A DNA stretch of 64,000 nucleotides from Anarhynchus alexandrinus. Its lineage: Eukaryota > Chordata > Aves > Charadriiformes > Charadriidae. Every line of letters begins with the position of its first letter. Position 1 is the first letter of the stretch. The stretch is from assembly GCA_008711295.1 (NCBI GenBank), contig VUYV01000089.1:1291270-1355269 (forward strand). Reading direction: 5' to 3'. The translations under genes were made by a program, and so were the position numbers. The notes beneath the pieces were generated by a model. The model did no database searches and had not been told where the DNA came from. It saw nothing but the letters and a program-made list of their open reading frames with translations. Below, one piece after another: positions 52,424 to 64,000 of this stretch.

Positions 52424-53261
52424 TATGGACAGTGGGGTCGAGAGCACCCTCAGCAAGTTTGCCGATGATACCAAGCTGTTTGGCGAGGTAGACACGCTGG
52501 AAGGGAGGGATGCCATCCAGAGGGACCTGGACAGGCTGGAGAGGTGGGCCCAAGCCAACCTCATGCAGTTCAATAAGGCCAAATGCAAGGTCTTACATCT
52601 AGGTCGGGGCAATCCCAAGCACAATTACAGGTTGGGTGGGGAATGGCTGGAGAGCAGCCCTGAGGAGAAGGACCTGGGTGTGCTGATCGACGAGAAGCTC
52701 AACATGAGCCAGCAATGTGCGATCGCAGCCCAGAAGGCCAACCGCATCCTGGGCTGCATCAAAAGAAGTGTGGCCAGCAGGGCGAGGGAGGTGATTCTGC
52801 CCCTCTACTCCACTCTCGTGAGACCCCACCTGGAGTACTGCGTCCAGCTCTGGAGTCCCCAACATAAGAAGGACATGGACCTGTTGGAGCGTGTCCAGAG
52901 GAGGGCCACGAGGATGATCCGAGGGCTGGAGCACCTCTCCTATGAGGAGAGGCTGAAGGAGTTGGGGCTGTTCAGCCTGGAGAAGAGAAGGCTCCGGGGA
53001 GATCTTATTGCGGCCTTTCAGTACCTAAAGGGGGCCTACAGGAGAGCTGGGGAAGGACTTTTTACTAGGGCATGTAGTGACAGGACAAGGGGGAATGGCT
53101 TCAAACTGGAAGAGGGCAGGTTTAGATTGAACATTAGGAAGAAGTTTTTCACTTTGAGGGTGGTGAGGCACTGGAACAGGTTGCCCAGAGAGGTTGTTGA
53201 GTCCCCATCCCTGGAGGTGTTCAAGGCCAGGCTGGACGTGGCCTTGGGCAACCTGGTCTAG
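52424..53261 (+). pseudogene. CR1 ORF2 fragment: RT palm motif to C-terminus
   Basis: The open frame spans 315 aa from an upstream chance ATG at 52314, but only the part from about residue 38 (MDSGVES) is CR1. The FADD motif, equivalent to the YADD active site of reverse transcriptases, is at residues 49-52 (52458-52469). Downstream come the conserved blocks [44 protein letters not shown] and [11 protein letters not shown], ending at TAG (53259-53261). A full CR1 ORF2 is roughly three times longer and carries an N-terminal endonuclease. It is not a host gene. Antisense ORFs at 52599-52934 and 53025-53324 are shadows. Confidence 0.93.
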
Positions 53262-53353
53262 TGGGAGGTGTCCCTGCCTATGGCAGGGGGGTTGGAACTC
53301 GATGATCTTCAAGGTCCTTTCCAACCTAAACCATTCTATGATTCTATGATTCT
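52424..53353 (+). mobile_element. CR1: Young 5'-truncated CR1 LINE
   Basis: This holds the distal part of ORF2 from just before the FADD catalytic motif to the stop codon. A ~70-base 3' UTR with the CCTGCC/GGCAGG hairpin and an ATTCTATG tail (53332-53353) follow. The frame is fully open and the copy is very close in sequence to 60402-61305, so insertion was recent in evolutionary terms. Sequence before 52424 is unrelated, marking the 5' truncation point. The endonuclease, the first half of the RT and the promoter are absent, so the copy is dead. Confidence 0.95.
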
Positions 53354-56300
53354 AAGTGCACACGCATTTGCAGCCATGCATACACAGTAGAAGCAGATCC
53401 TTATTGTAAAGTTAGTCACAAACACATATGGTTTTTTTGTGGTAGTTCCCACTAGCACTTTTAGTACAGTTTGATCACTGATTCAACAATAGTTTCCTTT
53501 ATTGTCTTGTCTCCTTCTTAAGGAGCTTTTAATTAACAACATTGACCACTTGTCCAAATTCCCTCAAAAAAACCCACAATGAGTGCATGAAAGGGAAAGT
53601 ATATCTAAGCATCAAAATTGGGACTATAGGACTATTTCCTATTTTCTTTGTTCACACTAATTCTTCCATAAAGAAGAAAATTTGTTGGTAATTCTTGGAA
53701 ATGATTAATACACTATTTTTGACTGAGAAATGTAGGAACTGTTGACCCTAAGACTAAGGGAAATATTGGAAGGATGAACACAGGGACAGATAAGATAAAG
53801 GAGATTATTTATATTTTAATATCTAAATAAAAATATATTATATAATAAGTTTGTATAATTCATGAAGCTTTTCTATATTAATTAATTCCAACTTTAGATT
53901 GCTAAAGCATTCATTGAACTGACAATGACTTTTTAGCTCCAAACATATGCACAATGTTTTTACTTTTGCTCAGAACAAGGTTATGATTGTGGATTGTCTT
54001 TTCTGGGAATCTCAACCAAATCCTAGCCTGAGAGCTTTAGAACTGACAAGAAATTATAACCTCAGGTACTTGAGAACAAAACAGTGCTTTCTGTAGAGAT
54101 GCTACAAAAAGAGGTTGTATTTTTCCCTTTTGAATTTTGCACTCCTTCATTGCCTTGTAAATTGTCAATCTACCATTATAAAAGTAATAACAGAAAGAAA
54201 GGGGATAGCTTGGCTTTATCTTAGCAAAATAATGATTCAGTAATGATGAATAAAGTAAGTCACCAGAAATCATCTCTGTACTACTTGGGGGAGCTGAGCT
54301 GATTTTTTGAAGTGTTTTACAAAAAGTTGGAAGCTAGCGCAACAGTACAGAAAATGTCAATAGGCAGGTGTTTTTTCTTTAAAAAGATGAAGCCAAGACC
54401 ATGCAATAATGCATACATCTATGTTAGCATAAAGCATAGACCAATTGGGCCAGATCTATATAGCAACACCTCTGATGCTGGAGACCCAAAACTCAAGCAG
54501 TTGGGGTCTAGGGACAACACTTCAGACTAATTGTAGTCTGGTCCCATGAACTTAATGCCCCTTGGCCGCTGAATTGCATTAGGTGCATCTTTCTGTCCAG
54601 TTTAATCTGAAAGATGTCCTGATCATGCATGAACATGCAACACAAGGTAAAGCAAAGCACTTGAAAGCAGGGGGAAACTGAGATTTATAGACTCACCACA
54701 GGAGAACAGCATCTACAGGGTGTGCAGAACAGTTATACAGGCCTCAGATTTGAAGAGAAGGTTAGAGAAGTCTAAACTGGAAGTAATAAGGATCTAAATG
54801 AGAGAACGTGGGGGAGAAAAGGAGGTAGAATTAAAAAAAAAAAAAAGAAAAAGCAAGCAGCCTTCAATAAATGTTCGAGTGTTTGTAACAGAGGAGAAAG
54901 GATCAGCTACACTGGTTGATGCAGCTTGTGTTAGACAGCATTGACATGGCGACTGCTGATAAATGTAAGCATTAATCCACACTGCAGCTGCAAACTTTAC
55001 TAAATTGTGTGCCTATATGAATGGGTGCAGCCATACAAAAAAATTTCTTCGTTCTTCCTCTATTAAGTTTACTAACCAGTAAAGGTAGTGGTTACTACTT
55101 CAAGGTACTTCTACCTTGAAACAGAACTGAATATTTCTAATTCTTTCTAAAACCAACCTTTTGTTGGCCTTCTAAGAACAAAGCACTGCAGAGAAAGCAG
55201 AGGATCTTAAAATGAAACATTAGGTTTCCATCATCAAATCTCCAGTCATATCCAAGAGATATTCGTTGATAGCATTTCTGGAGAGATTTTTCCTCTGTAT
55301 CCCATAAGCAATCCTTTAGGTTCCTTTTGTCTTCAGAATTCAGCTCTCAGTTGGAAGGTGACTAGGAAATGTGGGTATCATCTATTGCCTCTCAATTGTC
55401 TCAGCATTAAAAGGTGGTTGAGTTGCCAAACGGTAGAAATAATAATAAAAAATAATCCCTGTAAGCAACCTACTCTGTCGGTGACATTATTACAGGGCAG
55501 TCCTAGACATGTTCTTGTTTGCCTGCAGAAGAATTACTGGTTGTAGCCTAAAATAAAATGGAGATACAGACAGATCACTGGAGGCGATCTGCTTGTCTTC
55601 TGTCTCTGAAGCTGTCACCACCCTACCCGAGCTACTTGCTGAGAGACGGTCTAACAGAAACTTTCTTTTCGTTTTAAGGATAGCATAGGAAGGATGATAA
55701 TTATCTGAAGACACTGCTGCTGTGAAATCTAAAGTATTTTGATGAGCTACCCAGAAGACCCTATCTGTGGTCTTATTTGTATGCCTCTGTTTTGGCATGT
55801 CCTAAGTGCTTTCCTTACACAGATATCTGCACCATATTTTGCAACTATTACCAGAAATGAAAAAGACATCACAGCCGAACTAATTAGGTTTCAAGAAAAA
55901 TTTAATTATACTCTTGGGCTTAGCTTTGCCACAGTTTAAGCGGAATTGGTACAGCAATAGAAAAAAGAGGAGAAAAAAAATAATGAAGGCAGCTTACTGA
56001 GTACATACAGTATATTAATGCACTTTTTATTATGGACATAACTCTTTATGAGAACAATCCTACATTAACTGATCCATGAGTAAAGTGTGATGGAATCCAG
56101 CTGATATAAATCTAAAGGAGAAAATTAAAATCTGTTTATAAATAGCTATTAATTTTGCTTTCCAGACTGTTTAATCCTTATTCATCCAATAACTCATTGA
56201 TTTCAAATGAAGTTATAATAGAGAAAAATTACAGGATTTCACCTAAATCCTTAGAAATACTGTTATTTTCTAGGAAGCTTTTTTTTAAAAAAAAAAAAAT

Positions 56301-58717
56301 TAAAGCAGAGCTTTGCCTACATCCTTCCAGTTTCTGAGTTGGTCTAAATTGAGAGATTTCTGATTTATAGCACAAGGGTGAAATTAGAGCAAGAAGAATA
56401 CAACTCAGAGGGCTTGAACATGACTGGCTAAACCCTAGCAGGAGGAATATAGGAGGAAGTATATAATAAGTGAAAAGCTTCCTTTGCTTAAAGGTAGGAA
56501 AGCTGTAGCTCTGAAACCTGATAGTTTCCTGGCGGTTCATCCTTGGATGGTTGCAACTACCTCTATACAAGATGGAATATGCATTCAGTATTCAAAGCCA
56601 CTGTCTCCATCTTGTTATTTACATACCACCCAAAATATGTCCATATACACACATACACACAAAAAAATATTTTACTATATCAATGTATTGGTGTCAAGAC
56701 CTCCTTACCCTTTAGCCACTTCTCAAAAAAAAAGTATGTAATCAGGCTTTGAATTGCTGTGATCTGGGCTGCCCTTGGCCTGAGGGGGCTGAGCTGGGTT
56801 TACCAGTCGCCCCGTGGCCAAGTGCCCATTGCCCAGTCGGTCTGAGCTCCAGCTCTGTGAGTGCCACCAGGGAAGGGGCTGACGGCCCCAGGCAGTCCCT
56901 GAGGTGAACAAATGGCCTCCAGGAATATTGGGGGGCTGTGGGGAAGCTTTCCCCCTTCCATAGGATCAGGGGAAAAGCAGCAAGTAGGGATGTGAAGAAA
57001 TAATAATAGCTCTAAGGAAACCCAAAAATCAGGAGGAAGAAAGCATCATCATCATGTTTCTGCTTCCACTCTCACCTTGAGCATCCTCTTTGTCCTCCTA
57101 GTGAAAACCTCAGGATGCCAAAGAGCTCATTTTAACTTCCACCTCCCTGATTTTGCCCAGGGAAGACTGTAGTATTACCTTTAGAGCCCAGGGGAACATT
57201 AAAAGAGTGATAAGAATATCAGAATAAAGGGATAGGTACTAGGTATATATTTTTTTTCATACAATTAATGACGCTTTTTGGTACTTGTTATTCAGTTTGG
57301 ACTATTAGAGTTTTTAAAATTCATTGGACTAAAGGTAAATTCTTAAACTCTACCCATGTTCCCTGTTGAGTGTTTCCCAGTTCAGTGTGACAGGAATTCT
57401 AAACAATACAAGCAGTAGTTTTATAATTAGAAATCCAAGTTTTTCTTTCTTACTCAGTGCAAACTGCACCAGCGCTATTAGATTTAACGATGCCAAGGTG
57501 CTTACGTGAAATGAGGCGCCATGTGCAGAGCTCCAACGAAAGCTCTGAGGACTGCCTACAGCGCTGAAACTTTTGGAAGGAGAGATGCTGTTTCTCTGTG
57601 TACAAGTTCTCTTTGTCCCATTAAAATAGGTGTGAAAATTATAGTCGGAAAAAATAAAATAAAAATCAAAGCAGTGTTGCAGCTTCAATTATGAACCTAG
57701 CACTTTTGTGCGGAAGAAAAAAGGTTAGTATTACCACAAATCAAAGGTACTTCATTAGTTGCTACTTCTTATGAGGTTGCTGAGGCAAATTTTACAATAC
57801 AGTTACAAACATCATTAACTTTGTGACCTAACCATTAATGCGTTGATACACAAATTCAGATTGCATTAGTGAGCTGAGTAGCTCCTACTGTGGAAGTATA
57901 TCTTCCCCCCAAGTCATTATAATAAGAATACACAAAGGCAAATAGGGTTCATGCAAAACTAAGTTTAGCTCTGATTTATAACATGTTTTTAATGTTTCCT
58001 TTATGCCATAAAAAAAAAAAGCATTTGATACAAATTGGTTCAGGATAGTGTTTCTGAAACATAACAGTACATCTAAAGAGGAGATAATGCAGCCATGGGG
58101 AATTCCCTTTCATTTATAAACGTAAACTCTTAAGTACACAGGTACTATATACAAGTGCTTCAAAGGAAAGGGTTTGGTACAGTGTGCACTTTAATTGTGA
58201 TATTCTGGCAGAAGTACTAGTTTTACAACATAAATGACCTGCTAACAGCACTACAAGGAAAAAATAATTCTAAGAAAGAATTATTATAATAATGATAGAC
58301 ACACACCTGTTATTTTACACTGCCAGCCAATCAGTTTCATGAAAACAAAAAAAAAAACAGTAACACCAGTATAGAATGAGATACAAGTAAAGGTGGTGTG
58401 TTGATCGCTTGAGGCTTGGTGATCCATTTATAGGGCTACAGATTTCTAGTTTATCATGGAAGGGAATGAGTAATTTGGTTAATGCATGGAGGATTTAATC
58501 ACATCACACTGCTCATATGCTTCGAATAATTATGTGTCAAACAAATGCTGTTTCTTAGTAATTTTTGGGCAAGTCTTGTAGTTTGGATGATTGTTTTCCA
58601 ATATTTTGCAATTTTAGTCTGGCTTCAATACAGCACCTTTCTGTTAAGAAATGAATAGTACAAAGTTGGCAAATCAAAGCCTCCTGTTCACCTTGACATG
58701 TGGTTTGGAATGGTTAA
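53354..58717. other. AT-rich stretch without recognised genes
   Basis: Short ORFs only. A small GC-rich patch (about 56755-56920) stands out but is unrecognised. GTTAA at 58713-58717 is the left target duplication of the next LTR. Confidence 0.5.
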
Positions 58718-58903
58718 TGTGGTGGGTTGACCCTGGCTGGATGCCAGGTGTCCACCAAAGCCACTATATCACTCCCCTCCTCAGCTGGACAGGGGAGAGA
58801 AGATACAATGAAAGGCATGGCATGGGTTGAGATAAGGACAGGGAGATCACTCAGCAATTACTGTCACGGCCAAAACAGACTCGGCTTGGGGAAATTAATT
58901 TAA

Positions 58904-58909
58904 TTTATT
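58904..58909 (-). promoter_or_regulatory. AATAAA poly(A) signal of the LTR (minus strand)
   Basis: TTTATT on the plus strand, in the same context as 16722-16727 in the sister LTR. Confidence 0.65.
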
Positions 58910-59765
58910 TCCAATCAAATCAGAGTAGGGTAATGAGAAATAAAATAAAGTCTTGAAAATGCTTTCCCCCCACCCCTCCCTTCTTCCCAGGCTCAACTTC
59001 ACTCACAAATTCTCTACCTCCTCTACCCAGTGTCACAGAGGGATGGGGAACGGGGTTGGGGTCAGTTCTTCACACATTGTCTCCGCCACTCCTTCCTCCT
59101 CAGAGAGAGGACTCCTCACGCTCTTCCCCCGCTCCAGCATGTTGTCCCTCCCACAGGAAACAGTCCTCCATGAACTTCTCCCATGTGAGTCCTTCCATGG
59201 GGTGCAGTCCTTCAGGAACAGACTGCTCCAGTGTGGGTTCCCCACGGGGTCACAAGTCCCGCCAGCAAAGCTGCTCCAGCGTGGGGTCCTTTCTTTCCAT
59301 TGGTCCACAGGCCCTGCCAGGAGCCTGCTCCAGTGTGGGATTCCCATGGGGTCACAGCCTCCTTCAGGCATACCTACCTGCTCCAGTGTGGGGTCTTCCA
59401 CAGGCTGCAGGTGGATATCTGCTCCACTGTTAACCTCCATGGGCTGCCTGCCTCACCATGGTCTTCACCACAGGCTGCAGGGGAATCTGCTCTGGCGCCT
59501 GGAGCACCTCCTCCCTCTCCTTCTTCACTGACCTTGGTGTCTGCAGAGTTGTTTCTCTCACATATTCTCACTGCTCTCTCCAGCTGAAATTGCTCCATTG
59601 TTTTTTTCCCCTCTCTTCTTAATTATGTTATCACAGAGGTGCTACCACTGTCGCTGATGAGCTCAGCCTTGGCCAGCAGTGGGTCTGTCTTGGAGCTAGT
59701 GGGCACTAGTTCTACAGGACATGAGGGAAGCCTTTAGCAGCTTCTCGCAGAAGCCACCCATGTAG

Positions 59766-59786
59766 CCACCACCACCACCACCACCA
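59766..59786. repeat. (CCA)7 microsatellite inside the LTR
   Basis: Seven perfect CCA units near the sense 5' end of the LTR. Confidence 0.95.
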
Positions 59787-59812
59787 CAGCCTTGCCATGC
59801 AAACCCAATACA

Positions 59813-60401
59813 GTTAAACAAAACCACTAATCAAAAGAGCAGAAATATATAAACACTCAATTTGAAGTCTGCCCTTGTTACTTCAATATGTAAATGGGGA
59901 AGGAAGATGTAGGTCATGTTCAGGAAAATTAGTTTAATTTTTAATATATTAGGCTTGTTTTCGCAAGGCAGAGGACATGAAAAAACTGTATTAAAGAGAA
60001 GGCGGGACACAGCCTTCAGAACCAGTAGAAGCTGTTTCCATTTCACAAGAACAAGACAACATGAGAATATTTTTATTTGTCTTCATCTTACAAATGTATT
60101 ATTTTTCTCCTTAATCTATTTTAGTGTATCATTAATCTTTAAAAGCATTTGAAAAGTTGTTCTAGTATAAGAATTGTGTAATTAAACCAGAAATATTTTA
60201 AATACTACCGTGGTAAAAGTACTAAAACCAGTGCTGATGCAAACTGTAAACAAGTCAAAGGAAAACCCAAGTAATACAGCAGAACACAGTACAGAAGATG
60301 AGACTTTCACCTGCTTGGTAGCCATTGTGATGCACTTTGGTGGGTTGTGATCTTTCCTCTCCCATATGACTACCTTCTCATTAGGTAACATTTCCCGAAT
60401 T
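59813..60401. other. Single-copy spacer between LTR and CR1
   Basis: AT-rich; nothing was recognised beyond the GTTAA target duplication at its left end. Confidence 0.55.
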
Positions 60402-61217
60402 ACCCTCAGCAAGTTTGCCGATGATACCAAGCTGTTTGGTGAGGTAGACACGCTGGAGGGGAAGGATGCCATCCAGAGGGACCTGGACAGGCTGGAGAGG
60501 TGGGCCCAAGCCAACCTCATGCAGTTCAACAAGGCCAAGTGCAAGGTCCTACATCTGGGTCGGGGCAATCCCAAGCACAAATACAGGCTGGGCGGGGAAT
60601 GGCTGGAGAGCAGCCCTGAGGAGAAGGACCTGGGTGTGCTGATTGACGAGAAGCTCAACATGAGCCAGCAATGTGCGATCGCAGCCCAGAAGGCCAACCA
60701 CATCCTGGGCTGCATCAAAAGAAGTGCGGCCAGCAGGGCGAGGGAGGTGTTTCTGCCCCTCTACTCCACCCACATGAGACCCCACCTGGAGTACTGCATC
60801 CAGCTCTGGAGTCCCCAGCAGAAGAAGGACATGGACCTGCTGGAGCGTGTCCAGAGGAGGGCCACGAGGATGATTCGAGGGCTGGAGCACCTCTCCTATG
60901 AGGAGAGGCTGAAAGAGTTGGGGCTGTTCAGCCTGGAGGAGAGAAGGCTCCGGGGAGATCTTATGGCGGCCTTCCAGTACCTAAAGGGGGCCTACAGGAG
61001 AGCTGGGGAAGGACTTTTTACTAGGGCATGTAGTGATAGGACGAGGGGGAATGGCTTCAAACTGGAAGAGGGCAGGTTTAGATTGAACATTAGGAAGAAG
61101 TTTTTCACTTTGAGGGTGGTAAGGCACTGGAACAGGTTGCCCAGAGAGGTTGTTGAGGCCCCATCCCTGGAGGTGTTCAAGGCCAGGCTGGACGTGGCCT
61201 TGGGCAGCCTTGTCTAG
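60402..61217 (+). pseudogene. CR1 ORF2 fragment: RT palm motif to C-terminus
   Basis: The frame is open from a chance ATG at 60366 to TAG (61215-61217), 283 aa, of which residues 13 onward are CR1. The FADD motif is at residues 17-20 (60414-60425). The same downstream blocks as the 52.4-kb copy follow, with scattered substitutions (for example [13 protein letters not shown] against [12 protein letters not shown]). The two protein fragments align without gaps. It is not a host gene. Confidence 0.93.
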
Positions 61218-61305
61218 TGGGAGGTGTCCCTGCCTATGGCAGGGGGGTTGGAACTCGATGATCTTCAAGGTCCTTTCCAACCTAAACCATTCTATGATTC
61301 TATGA
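60402..61305 (+). mobile_element. CR1: Young 5'-truncated CR1 LINE
   Basis: Same architecture as 52424-53353, truncated slightly further in. It holds ORF2 from the FADD region to the stop, the 3' UTR hairpin (about 61229-61245) and a short ATTCTATG tail ending at about 61305. GAATTA is present at the 5' junction (60397-60402) and again at the 3' junction (61304-61309). This is compatible with a short target duplication, though part overlaps the tail sequence. The frame is open, so the insertion is young. The first part of the element is missing, so it cannot move on its own. Confidence 0.95.
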
Positions 61306-62170
61306 ATTAATAACTTTACTACCTAAAAGGCAGGGTTTGTCATGTATATCACCAGACATGAAATGCAGTCACAGTCTTTGGATGAAAGCCTACTAGAGGG
61401 CTCATCTAACCATTTTTTAAAAACTGCTTTCAATGCACATTGGCTAAAGCTTAATGATATGATCCCTAATATGATGGAAAGAGCTAAAAATCATAATAGT
61501 ATAATTTTAATGTTATATAATAGAGGGGAAAAAAGGAAGATCATTAAAGAATAAACCACTGTTGTCCATGATCCACTGTTAAAAATTCACAAGCATACCA
61601 ATTCTCCAAAGACCACATGCTGGAAATCTGTGTTCAAGAAAAAACAGAAAAACTCTGAGAAATTACTAGATTAACAGGTGTGACTTACTTCCCGTTGAAG
61701 GAACAGTGTTATATATTACCCACATATCAACCTGAAATTGTTCTCAAACACAAAGCGACAACTCCACATTCATGGACTCAGGACAGTAATAAGATTTCAT
61801 GTCTTCAGTTGTCATGCCTACTACTTGATTTTCTAATCTGAAACCAACCACTTCAGCTTATAACCAAGCACTCAGCTCTTCTGAGCACTCACCACCTGAG
61901 CCTGGGATTTTGCTTCTGGCTATGTCAAGCTATTTTCTCCACCCTGCTTCTCTGCCATCTGACATCTTATCATAGGAAAGTTTCCATGGCAGCCAGCATA
62001 AGGTACAATTGAGCCTTGTCACTATACTTGAAGTTTTTTTTCTTTAGAGCTTCGATCCAGACTGCAGTGTTGTTTGTCAGAAAACTAACCAAGAGATCAA
62101 AACCAGTTTGGGGCATTTGGAATAGTTTTTGTGCTTTTGCTGTCCTCCTCAAGCAAAAGGAGGAAACTTA

Positions 62171-62219
62171 AAACAAACAAACAAACAAACAAACAAAAAA
62201 ACAAACAAAAAACAAAACA
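62171..62219. repeat. (AAAC)n microsatellite, partly decayed
   Basis: About six perfect AAAC units are followed by variants with longer A runs. Confidence 0.95.
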
Positions 62220-63154
62220 GACATCCCCCCAAACATACACCAAACTAGGTGCTTGCTATATATGGCTATAAAATCCTTATCCAAAACACCAGTACACTAT
62301 ATTTTTCTGGGCTTTGAGTGCTTGAGAATAAGTTCATTATTTCACCCCAAGGCTTGGAAGTGATAAACTTAAGATGCTTAGCAATCTTTACATGTTCATA
62401 GGTGATTAAGTGAAGAATTAAAAAAAAAAACAAAGAAAGAAAAAACAAGTATTACATCTAAAACTATAACCCTTCTGGAAAATACCTCAAAAGGAGGTAG
62501 CTCCTGCTGTGTTAAGCCCCTCCTCCCGAAAAAAGCAAAATACATCCCCCCAAATAAACCTCCCCAAACCAATTCCCCACCCCCCAAAACCCAACCCCAA
62601 CTAGTCAACATCTTCTTCTGCATGGAGACCATCATTTGCTTAGAATAATGAGGTACCCAGCGAATAAATAATTCATTCTGTAAGAGTTTTGATACCTGGA
62701 TGTTTTTTTCATCATGTTAATCTGCAGAATGCTGTACATATCATTTGACATATATAAGAACAGCCATAAGTTTCTTCCCCCTCTCTCACATAGCAGCTGA
62801 ACAACAGACTTTTCTTGAAACCACGCAAGAACAGCTGAAAAATCCAACAGCCCACAGCTTGGTCTGAAAAGTTGGCAAAGCAGAGAAGATGGACACAAAA
62901 AACTTGACTCCACGAAAATAGCACTGATATAAAGACAAAACTTCCACCCTCATCTGCATGTATTTTTTCCTCCTAGTTCATGAGAGCAGTTTGTCTGTCC
63001 AGAGATCACCCATATAAAGAGGTTTCTTATTGATCAACTCAGTAATTAATTAGCTGAGATGAATATACCAAATTAAAATATAACTAGTGATGAGTCTTGT
63101 GCTACAGAAGTTGAATTTACTCAAGAAATATGTTGCTCTGAAGCAATATATGGA

Positions 63155-63178
63155 ACTCCTATGGAGACTCCTATGGAG
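63155..63178. repeat. 12-bp tandem duplication forming a small palindrome
   Basis: actcctatggag occurs twice in tandem. The overlap gactcc-tat-ggagtc (63166-63180) is a perfect 6-bp-arm hairpin. Confidence 0.9.
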
Positions 63179-64000
63179 TCTGTGAGTATTCTCTGCAAGC
63201 TACGAAGACTACACCAGCATTTGAGGTTCAGACCAGAGAAGAAAATTAAGCTGACACTATTGCTTTCAGCAATTTCCCTTGTTTGAATACCAATGACTTC
63301 ACTCCCGGAGTCTCATTATTCCCTTGGCAGGGCTTCCACTACCATTTACACATGAGTAATTTCTTTTTATGGACCCAATATAATTTTGTTCAAAACACAT
63401 TTATCATTACAGAATGTGATACAGTAGGAGTAAACAGCAAGTGCTTCTCATCAGCATTGTCTTCGCAAAACAATTGCACACGAAAAACAGCTAGTATGTG
63501 AACCTGAAAATGCTTGTTTTACAATATCCTGCAGTTGCCAGGGGCTTGTCCATAATGAACTTACTTGCTCACGCAGTTGAGTATTGCATGCACAGAGTTT
63601 TGTGCAGCACATACTGAAGGTTCAGGGTGAACTAAAATCTGTAACAGATAATTTTATCATTAATATGGGGTTACTATGAGTAATTCAGCACTCAAGGCTC
63701 TATAACACTTAATAGATCTTATTAACTCAGAGACAAAGTATTCTCTTCCATAAATTAGAACTTTAGGGGTGATTTGTAAACTATTGCCTAATTGCATACG
63801 TACGCTTTTACAGACACACACATATTTATACTTTGGCACAACTTTTTGACAAGACAGATCTGAACATGAATGTAACCCTTCCACTGGAACTAAGTCTGTC
63901 TTCAGCCTCAGTAACACTGATGCAATTCCCCCAAGTGGGTAAAAGGAAAATAAGTAAAAATGGTAGGAACGTCACAAAGAAACACTTACACCTGTGTGCA

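Larger units (their letters stand above)
58718..59812 (-). mobile_element. Solo ERV LTR (ERVL-like, 1095 bp)
   Basis: The element runs from TGTGGTGGGTTGACC to CCCAATACA, with perfect 5-bp flanking repeats GTTAA (58713-58717 and 59813-59817). This fixes both ends exactly. The antisense poly(A) signal TTTATT (58904-58909) shows that the minus strand is sense. Between about 59140 and 59420 a degenerate unit of roughly 45-60 bases containing 'ctgctccagtgtgg' recurs several times, so the U3/R part is built from internal tandem repeats. The same family lies at 15899-16908 on the other strand. No viral genes flank it. ORFs of 192, 135, 125 and 118 aa in this span are by-products of its GC-rich repeat units. 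Confidence 0.9.
61306..64000. other. AT-rich stretch without recognised genes
   Basis: Short ORFs only. It holds the CAAA repeat (62171-62219), a C/A-rich tract (about 62544-62600) and a 12-bp tandem repeat (63155-63178). Confidence 0.5.

Noticed and set aside
52599..53324. Antisense ORFs (111 and 99 aa) that recur in both young CR1 copies (also 60549-60890 and 60981-61280)
   Set aside because: Recurrence is explained by the two CR1 copies being near-identical. They mirror the sense RT frame and have no known role.
58953..59587. ORFs of 192, 135, 125 and 118 aa on both strands
   Set aside because: They lie wholly within the solo LTR. Their Ser/Pro/Cys-rich repeats come from the GC-rich tandem units, and they overlap in all frames.
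1..64000. Bacterial-style features such as operons, CRISPR arrays and tRNA clusters
   Set aside because: CR1 LINEs and ERV LTRs show this is vertebrate nuclear DNA. No regularly spaced repeat arrays or cloverleaf genes were seen.

Overview
The window reads as bird nuclear DNA. The diagnostic signs are several CR1 LINE copies ending in the octamer-type tail (units of GATTCTAT) and solitary ERV LTRs of avian type. Which bird cannot be settled from sequence alone. The youthful CR1 copies and the LTR families would suit many lineages outside the chicken-like birds, but that is a weak inference.

No host gene could be supported. There is no chain of exon-like ORFs with splice sites, no recognisable domain outside retrotransposons, no tRNA or rRNA, and no CRISPR or operon structure. 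The window therefore looks like intergenic or deep intronic, AT-rich DNA. All recognisable coding sequence is reverse-transcriptase debris from CR1.

Layout. 1-174: antisense CR1 3' end cut by the window edge. About 958-2160: LTR-like block with TATA and poly(A) signals. 3915-4575: old antisense CR1. 8006-8194: antisense CR1 3' end. About 8330-8950: unexplained GC-rich block. 9776-10080: solo LTR with a perfect 6-bp target duplication. 15899-16908: LTR interrupted by a nested CR1 (16398-16674). 21321-21689: solo LTR with a perfect 5-bp duplication. 26597-26630: isolated CR1 tail. About 26970-27590: second unexplained GC-rich block. 35398-36110: CR1 pieces in scrambled order around the only N in the window. 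52424-53353 and 60402-61305: two young, closely similar 5'-truncated CR1 copies with open reading frames. 58718-59812: solo LTR of the same family as 15899-16908, opposite strand, with a perfect 5-bp duplication.

Between these lie long AT-rich single-copy stretches with microsatellites, short tandem duplications and A/C-rich or G/T-rich low-complexity tracts. I found no convincing new multi-gene system. The most informative observations are the nested LTR/CR1 insertion with recoverable target duplications, the scrambled CR1 at the N, a 17-bp-arm hairpin beside an ATT microsatellite, and the unexplained GC-rich blocks.
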